From contig NZ_NHMP01000001.1 in the NCBI RefSeq assembly GCF_002221595.1, positions 186,001 to 250,000 on the forward strand: DNA of 64,000 bases, in the 5' to 3' direction. Shown in pieces: positions 19,029 to 28,013 of the stretch. The notes below the pieces were generated by a model. That model ran no database searches. It had not been told where the DNA came from and worked only from the letters and a program-made list of their open reading frames with translations. The DNA is from Turicimonas muris (lineage in GTDB: Bacteria > Pseudomonadota > Gammaproteobacteria > Burkholderiales > Burkholderiaceae_F). Each line of letters starts with the position of its first letter. The stretch's first letter is position 1. The position numbers and the translations under genes are program-made.

Positions 19029-19241
19029 ATGCCCACTATTCGCGTTAAAGAAAACGAACCGTTTGAAGTTGCCCTCCGCCGCTTCAAGCGCACTATTGAA
19101 AAGAGCGGCTTGCTCACAGAGCTCCGCGCCCGTGAGTTTTATGAAAAGCCAACTGCAGAACGCAAGCGCAAAAAGGCCGCTGCTATCAAGCGTCACTACA
19201 AGCGTCTCCGCAGCATGATGCTTCCTAAGAAGCTTTACTAA
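19029..19241 (+). CDS. rpsU: 30S ribosomal protein S21
   Basis: The product is a 70-residue basic protein of the small subunit that promotes base pairing with the Shine-Dalgarno region. It begins with the family sequence [21 protein letters not shown] and has a very basic C-terminal half. It heads the macromolecular-synthesis cluster rpsU-yqeY-dnaG-rpoD. The 18781-19028 region upstream must hold its promoter; a TTGACT at about 18976 is a possible -35, but no convincing -10 is seen. Confidence 0.97.
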   Translation: MPTIRVKENEPFEVALRRFKRTIEKSGLLTELRAREFYEKPTAERKRKKAAAIKRHYKRLRSMMLPKKLY

Positions 19242-19262
19242 TCTTTTTTTCGCAGATCTACG

Positions 19263-19709
19263 ATGAGTTTAAAAGATCAAATTACAGCTGATATGAAAGC
19301 TGCTATGCGTGCTCATGAAGCGGCACGTCTTAGTACGATCCGTCTTCTGATGGCTGCTATTAAGCAGAAAGAAGTTGACGAACGCATCGTTGCTGATGAT
19401 GCAGCTATCCAACAAATTATCGCTAAACTTATCAAACAAAGACGTGATTCTGTTGAGCAATACAGAGCCGGCGGCAGAGATGATTTGGCAGATAAGGAAG
19501 CCTTTGAGATTGAAGTTCTAAGTGCTTATCTTCCTAAACAGATGAGTGATGAAGAAATCGCAGCTGTTGTAGATGAAGTACTCAAAGAAAACGGACTCAG
19601 CGGTATGGCTGCTATGGGAAAGGCAATTGGCTTAATTAAACCTAAAGTAGCTGGAAAAGCTGATATGGGTAAAGTAAGCGCTTTAGTCAAAGCGAAATTA
19701 GCTCAGTAG
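19263..19709 (+). CDS. yqeY: GatB/YqeY domain protein
   Basis: The product is a 148-residue cytoplasmic protein resembling the C-terminal tRNA-interacting domain of the GatB amidotransferase. Its own function is not established. Typical segments are LSTIRLLMAAIKQKEVDER, EIEVLSAYLPKQMS and the closing MGKVSALVKAKL. It is inserted between rpsU and dnaG, 21 bp after rpsU, and followed by a terminator-like hairpin. Confidence 0.93.
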   Translation: MSLKDQITADMKAAMRAHEAARLSTIRLLMAAIKQKEVDERIVADDAAIQQIIAKLIKQRRDSVEQYRAGGRDDLADKEAFEIEVLSAYLPKQMSDEEIAAVVDEVLKENGLSGMAAMGKAIGLIKPKVAGKADMGKVSALVKAKLAQ

Positions 19710-19729
19710 TTTCTTTCTTACACCTATAC

Positions 19730-19765
19730 AAGCCTCGTTGGGTAAAGCCTTCGAGGCTTTTCTTT
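19730..19765 (+). terminator. Hairpin terminator between yqeY and dnaG
   Basis: AAGCCTCG (19730-19737) pairs with CGAGGCTT (19752-19759) across a 14-nt loop and is followed by TTCTTT. It sits inside the rpsU-dnaG-rpoD cluster, where E. coli also has an internal terminator that lowers dnaG expression. Partial read-through is the likely mode. Confidence 0.75.
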
Positions 19766-19778
19766 CAGAGGACGCACC

Positions 19779-21704
19779 GTGTTCATTGCTCAATCGTTTA
19801 TAAAAGATTTGCTTGAAAGAGTAGATATCTTTGATACGATTAATCGCCGAATTACTCTCAAAGTAAAAGGCGAGAACGGATGGGCATGTTGTCCTTTTCA
19901 TAACGAAAAAACCTCCAGCTTTTCCGTCAGTAGGCAGAAACAGTTCTATCACTGCTTCGGATGCGGAGAACACGGGAATGCCATTTCATTCCTGATGAAA
20001 TACGAGGGCTTGGACTTTACTTCGGCCGTTGAGAAACTTGCTCAAGAAAACGGTTTGCAAGTCCGCTATGAAGGTAATCCGGTAAAGAGAAATCCGGAAG
20101 CTCCTCGCTTAGTGGATCTCATGGGTAAAGCTCAAGAATATTACCGCTCGAAGCTTCAAACTAACCCGTCAGCTCTTAAATACATAACAGACCGCGGATT
20201 GACGGCGGAAACTATTGAAAAATTCGGGATTGGTTTCGCTCCTGACAACTGGCGCAATCTTTCGGAAATCTTTGGTTCGGCTAATACCAAGTATTTAATC
20301 GAAGCTGGTCTGCAAAGAGAAGGAAAGAACGGCAACGAACCGTACGATTTTTTCCGTAACCGGCTGATGTTCCCGATCCGCAATGTGCGCGGCCAAGTTA
20401 TTGCTTTCAGTGCCCGTACCATGACGAGCGAAGAGCCGAAATACATCAATACCGGAGAGACTCCGATTTTTAAAAAAGGAAGTGAAGTCTTTGGTCTGTA
20501 CGAGGCTCAGCGCTTTATTCGCGAAAAGAATCGTGCAATTGTGGTTGAAGGCCAAATGGACGTCATTCAACTTTCTCAGGCCGGGTTCAAAGAGGCTTGT
20601 GCCCCGCTTGGAACGGCTATTCGCTCGGAGCATGTCGAAAGGCTGCTGAAGGTCACGGATCATGTTATTTTTTCTTTCGATGGAGATAATGCCGGGAGAA
20701 AGGCCGCCCGAAGAGCGATGGAACTGACGCTGCCTTTACTTAAAGAAGCGCAGAAAGCGTCCTTTCTGTTTCTTCCCGAAGGAGAGGATCCGGACAGCTA
20801 TGTCAAGAATTATGGGGCCCCTGAATTTGAGAAATTGCTTTCTCAGGCTCAGCCGTTATCATCGTATTTAATTGATAACCTCTCCGAGGGGCTTGATCTG
20901 AAAGTTCCGGAGGATAAGAGCGAGTTTTTATCAGCGGCTGCGCCCCTGGTTCGTTCGATATCTAATTCTTTGTACCGCAGTGCGGTATTAAGCAATATCG
21001 CTAAGGCTGCCGGAGTCAATGATGTAAGAGTTCTTGCAGCACAGCTGGGAGTTTCTTTGCCTGCGGCAGCTTCGGCTCCGGACAGAAGGTTTCGAGGCGG
21101 TTTCCAGCCTTGGATTCCTCAAAATGCCGCCCACTCGAACTACGGATTCCAAAAAAGAAGAGTAGCTCCGGAAAAGAACCGTCTTCTGAGAACGGTTCTG
21201 AGAAATTTTGTGCTCTATCCTCAGCTGGCTGTGCTTTATGAAAAAGCAGCAACAGAATTGTTTTCTACTATAGAAAACGAGACGGCTCAAACCATTCTTA
21301 GTCTCATAGCGATCATTTTCAAAGAAAGCGAAGACGGCTATTCAATTCAAAATTCTTTGATTTCTATCCCGGATCCTTTATCTCCTCAATTTGAAGAGAC
21401 TGTTGAAGCCGCAAGATCTCTGATCTTGACGATTGTTTCTTTGGAAGAAGGCAAAGAACTGATTCAAGAAGAACTAATCCGCGGAAGAGATTTGGGCACC
21501 AATTATTTTGCAGCGGAAAAAGAGACTCAAACCATATTCTTTAAATTCGAGTTAGAGCACATAGAGGAAGAAAAGAAGAACTTGCTCTCGGGTGAATTGA
21601 CGGAAGAGGATAAGGATCTTTTGAGGGTTTATCAAAACAAAGCCAAGCTCCTAAAAGCGCAAATCCAAGATTTAACGAAAAAGATCAGCAAGGATTTGCA
21701 ATAG
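19779..21704 (+). CDS. dnaG: DNA primase
   Basis: DnaG makes RNA primers at the replication fork. It has an N-terminal zinc-binding CHC2 domain (CPFHNEK...FYHCFGCGEHG, residues about 38-65), a TOPRIM catalytic core with VVEGQMDVI and the SFDGDNAGRKAA block, and a helicase-binding C-terminal domain. The length of 641 residues is normal. The start is GTG at 19779, preceded by GAGGA at 19768-19772. It lies downstream of an internal terminator and 271 bp upstream of rpoD. Confidence 0.97.
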   Translation: MFIAQSFIKDLLERVDIFDTINRRITLKVKGENGWACCPFHNEKTSSFSVSRQKQFYHCFGCGEHGNAISFLMKYEGLDFTSAVEKLAQENGLQVRYEGNPVKRNPEAPRLVDLMGKAQEYYRSKLQTNPSALKYITDRGLTAETIEKFGIGFAPDNWRNLSEIFGSANTKYLIEAGLQREGKNGNEPYDFFRNRLMFPIRNVRGQVIAFSARTMTSEEPKYINTGETPIFKKGSEVFGLYEAQRFIREKNRAIVVEGQMDVIQLSQAGFKEACAPLGTAIRSEHVERLLKVTDHVIFSFDGDNAGRKAARRAMELTLPLLKEAQKASFLFLPEGEDPDSYVKNYGAPEFEKLLSQAQPLSSYLIDNLSEGLDLKVPEDKSEFLSAAAPLVRSISNSLYRSAVLSNIAKAAGVNDVRVLAAQLGVSLPAAASAPDRRFRGGFQPWIPQNAAHSNYGFQKRRVAPEKNRLLRTVLRNFVLYPQLAVLYEKAATELFSTIENETAQTILSLIAIIFKESEDGYSIQNSLISIPDPLSPQFEETVEAARSLILTIVSLEEGKELIQEELIRGRDLGTNYFAAEKETQTIFFKFELEHIEEEKKNLLSGELTEEDKDLLRVYQNKAKLLKAQIQDLTKKISKDLQ

Positions 21705-21739
21705 TAGAAATGTTTTGTTACTAAATAAATTCTTATTTG

Positions 21740-21748
21740 TGATACAAT
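21740..21748 (+). promoter_or_regulatory. Candidate extended -10 promoter of rpoD
   Basis: TG-A-TACAAT at 21740-21748 is an extended -10 element in the 271-bp dnaG-rpoD gap. It would give rpoD its own promoter and a leader of roughly 220 nt. No good -35 was found, which is acceptable for an extended -10 promoter. The leader holds no supported gene. Confidence 0.5.
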
Positions 21749-21975
21749 CAAAAGTTTCAGAGGTAATCTCTGAGTATTGTCGCCCAGGAGATCGCGAAAG
21801 ATCGGAGGCATTTTAACCCTTAAGGAAGTTCTTGAGCAAAGCAGTAAAGGCCGAGAAAGGCAGCAGGTATGCGTATTAGCTTTGACAAAGAATGGAATTA
21901 AGGTATTGCTGCAAGTGTTCGTTTAGAAAAGAAACTTGTTAAGCAAAGACAATTAGTCAAATTGAAGGTGAAAGA

Positions 21976-24462
21976 ATGGCGACTGCCAAAAAATCTACTT
22001 CTACTAAATCAACTACAACAAAAGCAGCTGAAGACAACGCACAGAAAGTTGAGGCTGCAAAGGCCGTAAAAACCGCAGCAGCTGCAGAAACTAAACCTAA
22101 AAGAAGAACCACCAAAAAAGCCGTCAAGGAAGAAGAGACCGCAGCAGCAGTTGAAGCAACACCAGCAAAGCCTACCCGTAAGAGAGCAGTAAAAACCGCT
22201 GAAGCTGAAACTACAACAGCGGCTGAGACAGCTGCAGAAGCAGCTCCAAAGAAGACTCGAGGCCGCAAGCCGGCAGTAAAGACAGCTGAAGCAGCTCCTG
22301 CAGAAGCAACAGAGAAGAAGTCCACACGCGGACGCAAGAAAGCTGTCAAAGAGGAATCGCCTGCGGAAGCAGTTGAAGCCGCCGAAGAGCCGGTAGTTAA
22401 AAAATCTACACGAGGCAGAAAGCCGAAAGCTGATTCTGCCAAAGCTTCTAAGGCTTCCAGAGCTTCCAAATCCAACGAAGACGATTTAGTTGGGGAAGCC
22501 GATGACGACGCCTATGATGAAGAGGTGGCAATTGCAGAAGCTTACGTGCCTCCAACATCACGCCGCGGCCGTGGAAAAGGTGCCAAAGACAAAGCCATGA
22601 AAGAGGCTATTTCCAGAAGCTTCAGTCATCATGACGAAGACAGTAAGGAAAACAGACTCAACAAGCTTCGTGCACTTATCCGCATGGGTAAAGAAAGAGG
22701 TTATTTGACTTACTCTGAAGTCAATGACCACATGCCGGAAAATATTGTTGAACCGGAACAGATTGACCAGATTGTTTCCACTCTGGCTGACTTGGGTATT
22801 CAGGTTTACGAACAGGCACCAACTGCTGATGATTTGCTGATCGGCGATTCTGTTCCGACAGCAACGGACGATGCCGCTGAAGAAGAAGCAGAAGCTGCAT
22901 TGGCTACCGTTGACCCGGAATTCGGCAGAACAACCGACCCGGTCCGTCTCTACATGAGAGAAATGGGTTCCGTTGAATTGCTGACTCGTGAAGGCGAAAT
23001 TGAAATCGCAAAGAGAATTGAGGACGGTCTTAAGCACATGGTTCATGCGATTTCCGGGTGCCCGACCACCATTGCCGAAATTCTTGAAATCGGACAAAAG
23101 GTTCGTGACGGTCAGATTCAGATTGACGAGATCGTAGACGGTTTGGTTGACGGTCTTGATGATGAAGTAATCAATCAGCCTGAAGACGATGACGAAAGTA
23201 CCGATATCGGTGCTTCCGGTATGACAGCAGGTCAGCTCGACGAACTCAAGACACGAGTTCTCGAGAAGCTTGACCACTGCACCGCTTTGTATGAGAAGCT
23301 TAAAGAAGCCTATCAGAAAGACGGATATCGCTCCGAAGCTTACATCAAAGCTCAGAATGAAATCCAGGAAGAACTTCTTACCTTACGTTTTACGGCCAAC
23401 ACCGTTGAACGTCTGTGCACTCTTCTGAAGACACAGGTGGAAGGGGTCAGAAAGGTTGAATCTCGTATTTACGACATTATGGTTAACAGAGCCAAGATGC
23501 CGCGAGACTACTTCCTTGACAACTTCTTCAGCAAAGAAACTCAGTTGGAGTGGACGACTGCGGAAGCCAATTCCGGTAAGTCTTATGCATCAGTGCTCCA
23601 GCGCAATCTTCCGGAAATCCAGCAGCTGCAGTCCCAGCTGGCTACCGTGCAGAACCAAGTTACCCTTCCTTTGAAGGATCTCAAGGATGTCTACAATCAA
23701 ATGGCCACTGGCGAAGCAAAAGCCAGAAAGGCCAAGAGAGAGATGACGGAAGCTAACCTTAGATTGGTTATTTCTATTGCTAAGAAGTACACCAATAGAG
23801 GTCTTCAGTTCTTGGACTTGATTCAGGAAGGCAACGTTGGTTTGATGAAGGCTGTGGACAAGTTCGAATACCGCCGCGGGTATAAGTTCTCTACTTATGC
23901 TACATGGTGGATTCGTCAGGCTATTACTCGTTCTATCGCCGATCAGGCTAGAACCATTCGTATTCCTGTTCATATGATTGAGACTATCAACAAGATGAAC
24001 AGAATTTCTCGTCAGATTCTGCAGGAAACCGGCGTTGAGCCGGATCCGTCAGTGCTGGCTGAGAAGATGGATATGCCGGAAGATAAGATCCGCAAGATCC
24101 TCAAGATCGCCAAGGAACCAATTTCTATGGAAACTCCGATTGGTGATGACGAGGATTCACATCTTGGCGATTTCATTGAAGACGTTGGTACTGTTGCTCC
24201 TGCCGAAGCAGCACAGCATTCCAGCCTTCAGGAGATCACCAAAGAGGTTTTGGATTCTTTGACTCCGAGAGAAGCCAAGGTTTTGAGAATGCGTTTCGGT
24301 ATTGAAATGAATACTGACCACACTCTCGAAGAAGTTGGCAGACAGTTTGACGTTACTCGTGAAAGAATTCGTCAGATTGAAGCTAAAGCACTTCGCAAAC
24401 TTCGTCACCCAAGTCGTGCTGAAAAGCTCAAGAGCTTTTTAGAAGGCGGCAGTGATTCATAA
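21976..24462 (+). CDS. rpoD: RNA polymerase primary sigma factor RpoD (sigma-70) with AT-hook-like N-terminal extension
   Basis: This is the housekeeping sigma factor. Regions 2.1-2.4 ([11 protein letters not shown] through [15 protein letters not shown]) and region 4.2 ([24 protein letters not shown]) are canonical. Region 1.1 starts near residue 225. In front of it lies an unusual extension of about 200 residues rich in K, A, E and T, with repeated basic cores: TRGRKP at 94-99, TRGRK at 117-121, TRGRKP at 145-150 and RRGRG at 196-200. These look like AT-hooks or histone H1 tails. Total length is 828 residues against 613 in E. coli. The ATG at 21976 has AAGGTG upstream. Confidence 0.97.
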   Translation: MATAKKSTSTKSTTTKAAEDNAQKVEAAKAVKTAAAAETKPKRRTTKKAVKEEETAAAVEATPAKPTRKRAVKTAEAETTTAAETAAEAAPKKTRGRKPAVKTAEAAPAEATEKKSTRGRKKAVKEESPAEAVEAAEEPVVKKSTRGRKPKADSAKASKASRASKSNEDDLVGEADDDAYDEEVAIAEAYVPPTSRRGRGKGAKDKAMKEAISRSFSHHDEDSKENRLNKLRALIRMGKERGYLTYSEVNDHMPENIVEPEQIDQIVSTLADLGIQVYEQAPTADDLLIGDSVPTATDDAAEEEAEAALATVDPEFGRTTDPVRLYMREMGSVELLTREGEIEIAKRIEDGLKHMVHAISGCPTTIAEILEIGQKVRDGQIQIDEIVDGLVDGLDDEVINQPEDDDESTDIGASGMTAGQLDELKTRVLEKLDHCTALYEKLKEAYQKDGYRSEAYIKAQNEIQEELLTLRFTANTVERLCTLLKTQVEGVRKVESRIYDIMVNRAKMPRDYFLDNFFSKETQLEWTTAEANSGKSYASVLQRNLPEIQQLQSQLATVQNQVTLPLKDLKDVYNQMATGEAKARKAKREMTEANLRLVISIAKKYTNRGLQFLDLIQEGNVGLMKAVDKFEYRRGYKFSTYATWWIRQAITRSIADQARTIRIPVHMIETINKMNRISRQILQETGVEPDPSVLAEKMDMPEDKIRKILKIAKEPISMETPIGDDEDSHLGDFIEDVGTVAPAEAAQHSSLQEITKEVLDSLTPREAKVLRMRFGIEMNTDHTLEEVGRQFDVTRERIRQIEAKALRKLRHPSRAEKLKSFLEGGSDS

Positions 24463-24477
24463 TCATTGCTCTTAACT

Positions 24478-24514
24478 ACAAAAAACCGAGACATCAAACT
24501 CTCGGTTTTTTGTT
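24478..24514 (+). terminator. Terminator of rpoD
   Basis: CCGAGA (24486-24491), an 8-nt loop and TCTCGG (24500-24505) are flanked by a run of A on the left and six T on the right. It is close in sequence to the terminator at 15510-15545. Confidence 0.92.
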
Positions 24515-24636
24515 GCCGGCGGTTCGAGTATTACTCAGGCAGTGAAAGAAGAGGAGGTCGAATTTCTCTGACAGATAGGTTTGAAAGATTCACTCAATGT
24601 TATCCATAGTCAGTCCCATCAGTCAGAATATTGGAT

Positions 24637-24665
24637 TTGAATGAATCGGTGACTTCTGATAAAAT
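24637..24665 (+). promoter_or_regulatory. Promoter of tRNA-Ile
   Basis: TTGAAT (24637-24642), a 17-nt spacer and TAAAAT (24660-24665) lie 35 nt before the tRNA. The -10 context GATAAAATTC also appears before tRNA-Leu. Confidence 0.65.
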
Positions 24666-24699
24666 TCACGCTCTTTCGAGAAAAGCTCAACTTTTCTCA

Positions 24700-24776
24700 G
24701 GCCCCATAGCTCAGTTGGTTAGAGCAGTCGACTCATAATCGATTGGTCACTGGTTCAAGTCCAGTTGGGGCCACCA
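24700..24776 (+). tRNA. tRNA-Ile(CAT), the lysidine-modified isoleucine tRNA
   Basis: A complete cloverleaf is visible: acceptor GGCCCCA/TGGGGCC, D arm GCTC...GAGC, anticodon loop CTCATAA in a GTCGA/TCGAT stem, T arm ACTGG/CCAGT and an encoded CCA. The anticodon is CAT, but the body matches E. coli tRNA-Ile2, not a methionine tRNA. It should therefore be modified by TilS to read AUA. Confidence 0.93.
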
Positions 24777-24870
24777 CTCTCACACTTTTCCTCAGCACTC
24801 TTGAATATTACTCAGTGGAAAAGATAACAAGAAAAAAGGCCGGAAATTTTGTGAGGATCTCGGTTTTGAT

Positions 24871-25449
24871 CTACTTCTTTTCTGTATATCCGACTTCTTT
24901 TAGCCAATTTGAAACTAGTCTGGGAGCTGACGATGTTTGAGAGGAACGGATCCACAAACTGCGTGGAAGAAGGTCACCTTTTGGAATCAGTCGGTGAGCA
25001 TCTCGTTCAACTCCGGATATTCCGCTGCTGGCACTCGAGACAATAAGTCCCAACTTTTTTCCTTCTAACTCATTGGCGTTGTTATACAAAAAAGTTTGCA
25101 TAGGTGCGGCCATCTGACTCCACCAGAGAGGCGTTCCTATAATGACGAAGTCATAGGAAGAAAAATCTATTTTTATAGGTTCAATAGGCGGATAAGATTT
25201 CGAATCATTTGGATTTCGACGAATTCTATCGATTAAATCACTTCCGAGAGAGTAGTTATTGGCGGCATAATTAAGTCCTTCTTGCAATGGTTCGACCTTA
25301 ACCAGATCAGCTCCTGTTTCAGCCTTAACAGTTTCGGCAATCTTTTCAATATTTCCGCTGAAACTATAGAAGATCATCAAAGTTTTGCCTTCGGCATAAG
25401 AGACCGCTGTACTTAAACCTAACAATGCGGTAATTAATAATTTTTTCAT
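24871..25449 (-). CDS. Exported flavodoxin
   Basis: The 192-residue protein begins with a signal peptide (KKLLITALLGLSTAVSYA). A flavodoxin fold follows: the FMN phosphate loop is in FYSFSGNIEKIAE (about residues 28-40), and later come IIGTPLWWSQMAAP and LIVSSASSGISG. Flavodoxins are normally cytoplasmic; this one is predicted in the periplasm or membrane-anchored. It starts 31 bp after the Tat-exported DUF362 gene on the same strand, so the two form an operon and may act together in extracytoplasmic electron transfer. The partner substrate cannot be read from sequence. Confidence 0.88.
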   Translation of the reverse strand: MKKLLITALLGLSTAVSYAEGKTLMIFYSFSGNIEKIAETVKAETGADLVKVEPLQEGLNYAANNYSLGSDLIDRIRRNPNDSKSYPPIEPIKIDFSSYDFVIIGTPLWWSQMAAPMQTFLYNNANELEGKKLGLIVSSASSGISGVERDAHRLIPKGDLLPRSLWIRSSQTSSAPRLVSNWLKEVGYTEKK

Positions 25450-25480
25450 AGATTAATCTCACAGTCATAAGAGTAAAAAA

Positions 25481-26440
25481 TTAGATTTCTTTAACGAGAT
25501 ATTTTCTGTTTCCTGCTCCAATTGAAGATAAGTATTCCAGCTGGAGGAATCCTCTGTCGATTTTGACTTTTGTTGAGTACCGGTCATATTTTTCCGGTGC
25601 TAGCCCGTAAATGAGATCGACAGCTGCCTCATCTGCCGCCAGAAGGTCTAATGAACCAATTATGCCGAGCGAGCCGTTGTTGACCTTTGTTCCTTCCAGA
25701 GGTTGTACTGAAATGTCGGATAACACATTGATGAAAAGAAGACGGTTCCCCATCGCATCATGAATGCCTTTGGAGGCATCCGCTAACCTCCTAAAAAAGC
25801 CCGGATCGCGCTGAACGCTATGACTGTGAACTTGAGTCTTTCCTTCTCCGCTTGCAAGACCAATACCTACGTTCTTGCATGCTCCGGAGAATCCGGCGAA
25901 GCTAGGAATCCTAAAGTTAGCCGTGACGGCTACGCAACCGTATTCTTTCAAAAGTGCTGTTGGGACTGAGATCTCTTTCAGCTCTTTACCGCCATCAATT
26001 GGAACGAAAGTAAATTCACTGTTACGGTCAAGGATATCAAGCTGAGTAGGAGATATGCCTTGGGAGGTAATGGCTCGAATATTTCCAGGGGTATTGCCTC
26101 TTCCCGACGGATAAAGAGAAGCATAGTTGCACTCTACGAACTTACTGTTAGGAATATGCTTTTGGAGCGCTTTCCATAGTTCTCGATTATTGTCGACATC
26201 ATCACCGTGAAGCTTGATTCCGGTAAGGCCCCCACGGTCAGGAATTCCGGCATCCTTTCTTAATCGGTCATAAATGTCGATGAAGTTGTTTGAGCTGACA
26301 TTTTTTGCAAAGTACACAACAGGCAAGTCTTGAGTATTTGAATGTGAAGTATCTGCGGCAAATACTGACCTTTCTAAGATAGGGAGAGTGCAAGTGGCTA
26401 AGAGTAAAGTTCTACGCGATATTCCCTGGTTTTCTTTCAT
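25481..26440 (-). CDS. Tat-exported DUF362 family protein
   Basis: From the ATG at 26440 (AAGGA about 9 nt upstream) the protein has 319 residues and starts with a twin-arginine signal, [22 protein letters not shown]. The mature part resembles DUF362: [43 protein letters not shown], and [11 protein letters not shown] longer frame back to 26506 would put 22 extra residues before the Tat motif and is unlikely. No ferredoxin-type cysteine clusters, found in some DUF362 proteins, are present. The Tat signal suggests folding or cofactor loading before export. The exported flavodoxin gene follows directly. The reaction is unknown. Confidence 0.85.
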   Translation of the reverse strand: MKENQGISRRTLLLATCTLPILERSVFAADTSHSNTQDLPVVYFAKNVSSNNFIDIYDRLRKDAGIPDRGGLTGIKLHGDDVDNNRELWKALQKHIPNSKFVECNYASLYPSGRGNTPGNIRAITSQGISPTQLDILDRNSEFTFVPIDGGKELKEISVPTALLKEYGCVAVTANFRIPSFAGFSGACKNVGIGLASGEGKTQVHSHSVQRDPGFFRRLADASKGIHDAMGNRLLFINVLSDISVQPLEGTKVNNGSLGIIGSLDLLAADEAAVDLIYGLAPEKYDRYSTKVKIDRGFLQLEYLSSIGAGNRKYLVKEI

Positions 26441-26914
26441 GACATTCGTCCTTCCAAAATGATTTGGCCTCAAGGAAATGAAAAAGGATACGGCTCTTCT
26501 ATTCAAAAGTTGAAGATTTTCTGAACGAGAATAGTGAAACAGTAGGCAGCTGAAGGAAGGCTTGCTGAATTACCGTTTTATCTCCAAACTGAATTCAAAT
26601 CATTTGAAAGAAGATGAAATCTTCAGTCCTTGTTTGGACTTATCTTATGGAACGGTGAGAAAAATATCCAATGATTTGTTTTCATAACTATTCATGCCTA
26701 AAACGTATAAATAACTCTTCTAACAGAAGCCTAAAGGACAAGCCTGCTTTTGGTTTGAAAGAGCTCTTGCAGAGGAGACTTCTTGATTCCAAGAGCAGTA
26801 ACCTCAATTAGTAGAGTCGTAAGAGCCGTTTCCTTTGTTCAACTAAATATCCAATTCTGCTAAAATTTTTAGATTGTCTGTCTCTATAAGACACCTATAA
26901 ATTTGGAAATATCA
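26441..26914. other. Divergent intergenic region DUF362 / ppaC
   Basis: No coding region or RNA gene is supported in these 474 bases. The right end carries a promoter candidate for ppaC. The rest is AT-rich sequence with small imperfect repeats and nothing I can name. Confidence 0.5.
26858..26866 (+). promoter_or_regulatory. Candidate extended -10 promoter of ppaC
   Basis: TG-C-TAAAAT at 26858-26866, with TTGTTC 20 nt upstream, lies 48 nt before the ppaC ATG. Confidence 0.45.
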
Positions 26915-27880
26915 ATGTCAGAATTAACTAAATTTCCTGGAGCTTTTACAGCCCCTATTCAAAGTGAAAATTGTCCTATCTACGTATTAGGCCACAAGAA
27001 CCCTGATACAGATTCAATCGTCGGTGCAATTGCTGCTGCTAATCTTTACAAAGGCAGAGGCTACGATGTGAAGCCGGTTGCTCAAGGAAAACCTGCGCCT
27101 GAAACAGCTTTCGTATTAGAAAAGTTTAATTTAGATGCCCCTGAAGTCATTTCCAGCGTTGCAGGAAAAGATTTCTTCTTGGTTGACTACGCAGACCTCA
27201 AACAGGCTCCTGAAGACTTTAAGGAAGGAAAGCTCCTTGGAATCGTTGACCATCATAAACTTGGTGATGTAAGTTCCGATTCTCCTTTGGAATGCTGGAT
27301 TTGGCCGGTTGGTTCTTCCAACACTATCCTCAAAGTCATGCATGACTTCTATGGAGTTGAGCTTCCGAAGAACATCGCCGGTGCAATGTTGTGCGCCATT
27401 CTCTCCGATACTTTGATTTTTAACAGCCCGACAGCTACTCCTTTGGATAAGAAAGTCGTTGAAGAGCTGGCTAAGATTGCTGAAGTTGAAGATATTGAAG
27501 CTCTCGGCATGGAAATGTTCAAGGCAAAGAGCAATCTCAATGACACTCCAAAGGCACTTCTTAACCGCGATTTCAAAGATTTCGAAATGGGTGAAAAGAA
27601 GATTGGCATCGGTCAGTTGGAACTCATTGCTGAAGATATGGTCACTCCGGAACTTAAAGCTAAACTCATTGAAGAAATGGACAAGGCTAAAGAAGAAGGA
27701 AGAGATGACGTTGTTTTGGTCATCACTGACATTCTCAAGAAAGGTTCCAGATTAATGGTTGTCGGACCTGATGCAGCATCCATCGCGGAGACTTTAGGCG
27801 CAGATGCTGATATGTGGATGGATGGTGTTTTGAGCCGTAAGAAACAGATTGTTCCACCACTGCAGAAGAAATTCGCTTAA
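26915..27880 (+). CDS. ppaC: Manganese-dependent inorganic pyrophosphatase (family II)
   Basis: PpaC hydrolyses pyrophosphate, driving biosynthetic reactions. The DHH-family motifs are clear: GHKNPDTDS (H27, D31, D33), a VDHH motif near residue 108, and the C-terminal DHHA2 domain ending in SRKKQIVPPL. From the ATG at 26915 it has 321 residues with GGAA upstream. Most proteobacteria use the unrelated family I enzyme (ppa), so a family II enzyme is notable. Codon use does not look different from its neighbours by eye. A terminator follows at 27898. Confidence 0.95.
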   Translation: MSELTKFPGAFTAPIQSENCPIYVLGHKNPDTDSIVGAIAAANLYKGRGYDVKPVAQGKPAPETAFVLEKFNLDAPEVISSVAGKDFFLVDYADLKQAPEDFKEGKLLGIVDHHKLGDVSSDSPLECWIWPVGSSNTILKVMHDFYGVELPKNIAGAMLCAILSDTLIFNSPTATPLDKKVVEELAKIAEVEDIEALGMEMFKAKSNLNDTPKALLNRDFKDFEMGEKKIGIGQLELIAEDMVTPELKAKLIEEMDKAKEEGRDDVVLVITDILKKGSRLMVVGPDAASIAETLGADADMWMDGVLSRKKQIVPPLQKKFA

Positions 27881-27897
27881 TCATTTCTAGCTTAAGG

Positions 27898-27920
27898 CCT
27901 GCCTCCGTGCAGGTCTTTTT
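27898..27920 (+). terminator. Terminator of ppaC
   Basis: CCTGC (27898-27902) and GCAGG (27909-27913) form a short stem with a 6-nt loop, followed by TCTTTTT. Confidence 0.7.
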
Positions 27921-28013
27921 CGAAGAGCGGACTATTGTCAATCTTCGAAAAAGATTAAGCGGTATTTAAAATCGGTTGGCTAGACTTGGTCAACTTTGAA
28001 AGAGAAAAGAAAT

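Noticed and set aside
21868..21900. A ten-codon ATG frame in the rpoD leader, as a leader peptide
   Set aside because: There is no convincing ribosome-binding site and no amino-acid bias suggesting attenuation.
21957..22475. A 172-codon alanine/serine-rich frame antisense to the start of rpoD
   Set aside because: It mirrors the low-complexity K/A/E-rich rpoD extension on the other strand and has no ribosome-binding site or family.
22558..23277. A 239-codon minus-strand frame inside rpoD
   Set aside because: It is a shadow of a highly conserved coding region, with no signal of its own.
24700..24776. Calling the CAT-anticodon tRNA a methionine tRNA
   Set aside because: The acceptor, D arm and T arm match tRNA-Ile2 (lysidine type), not elongator or initiator tRNA-Met.
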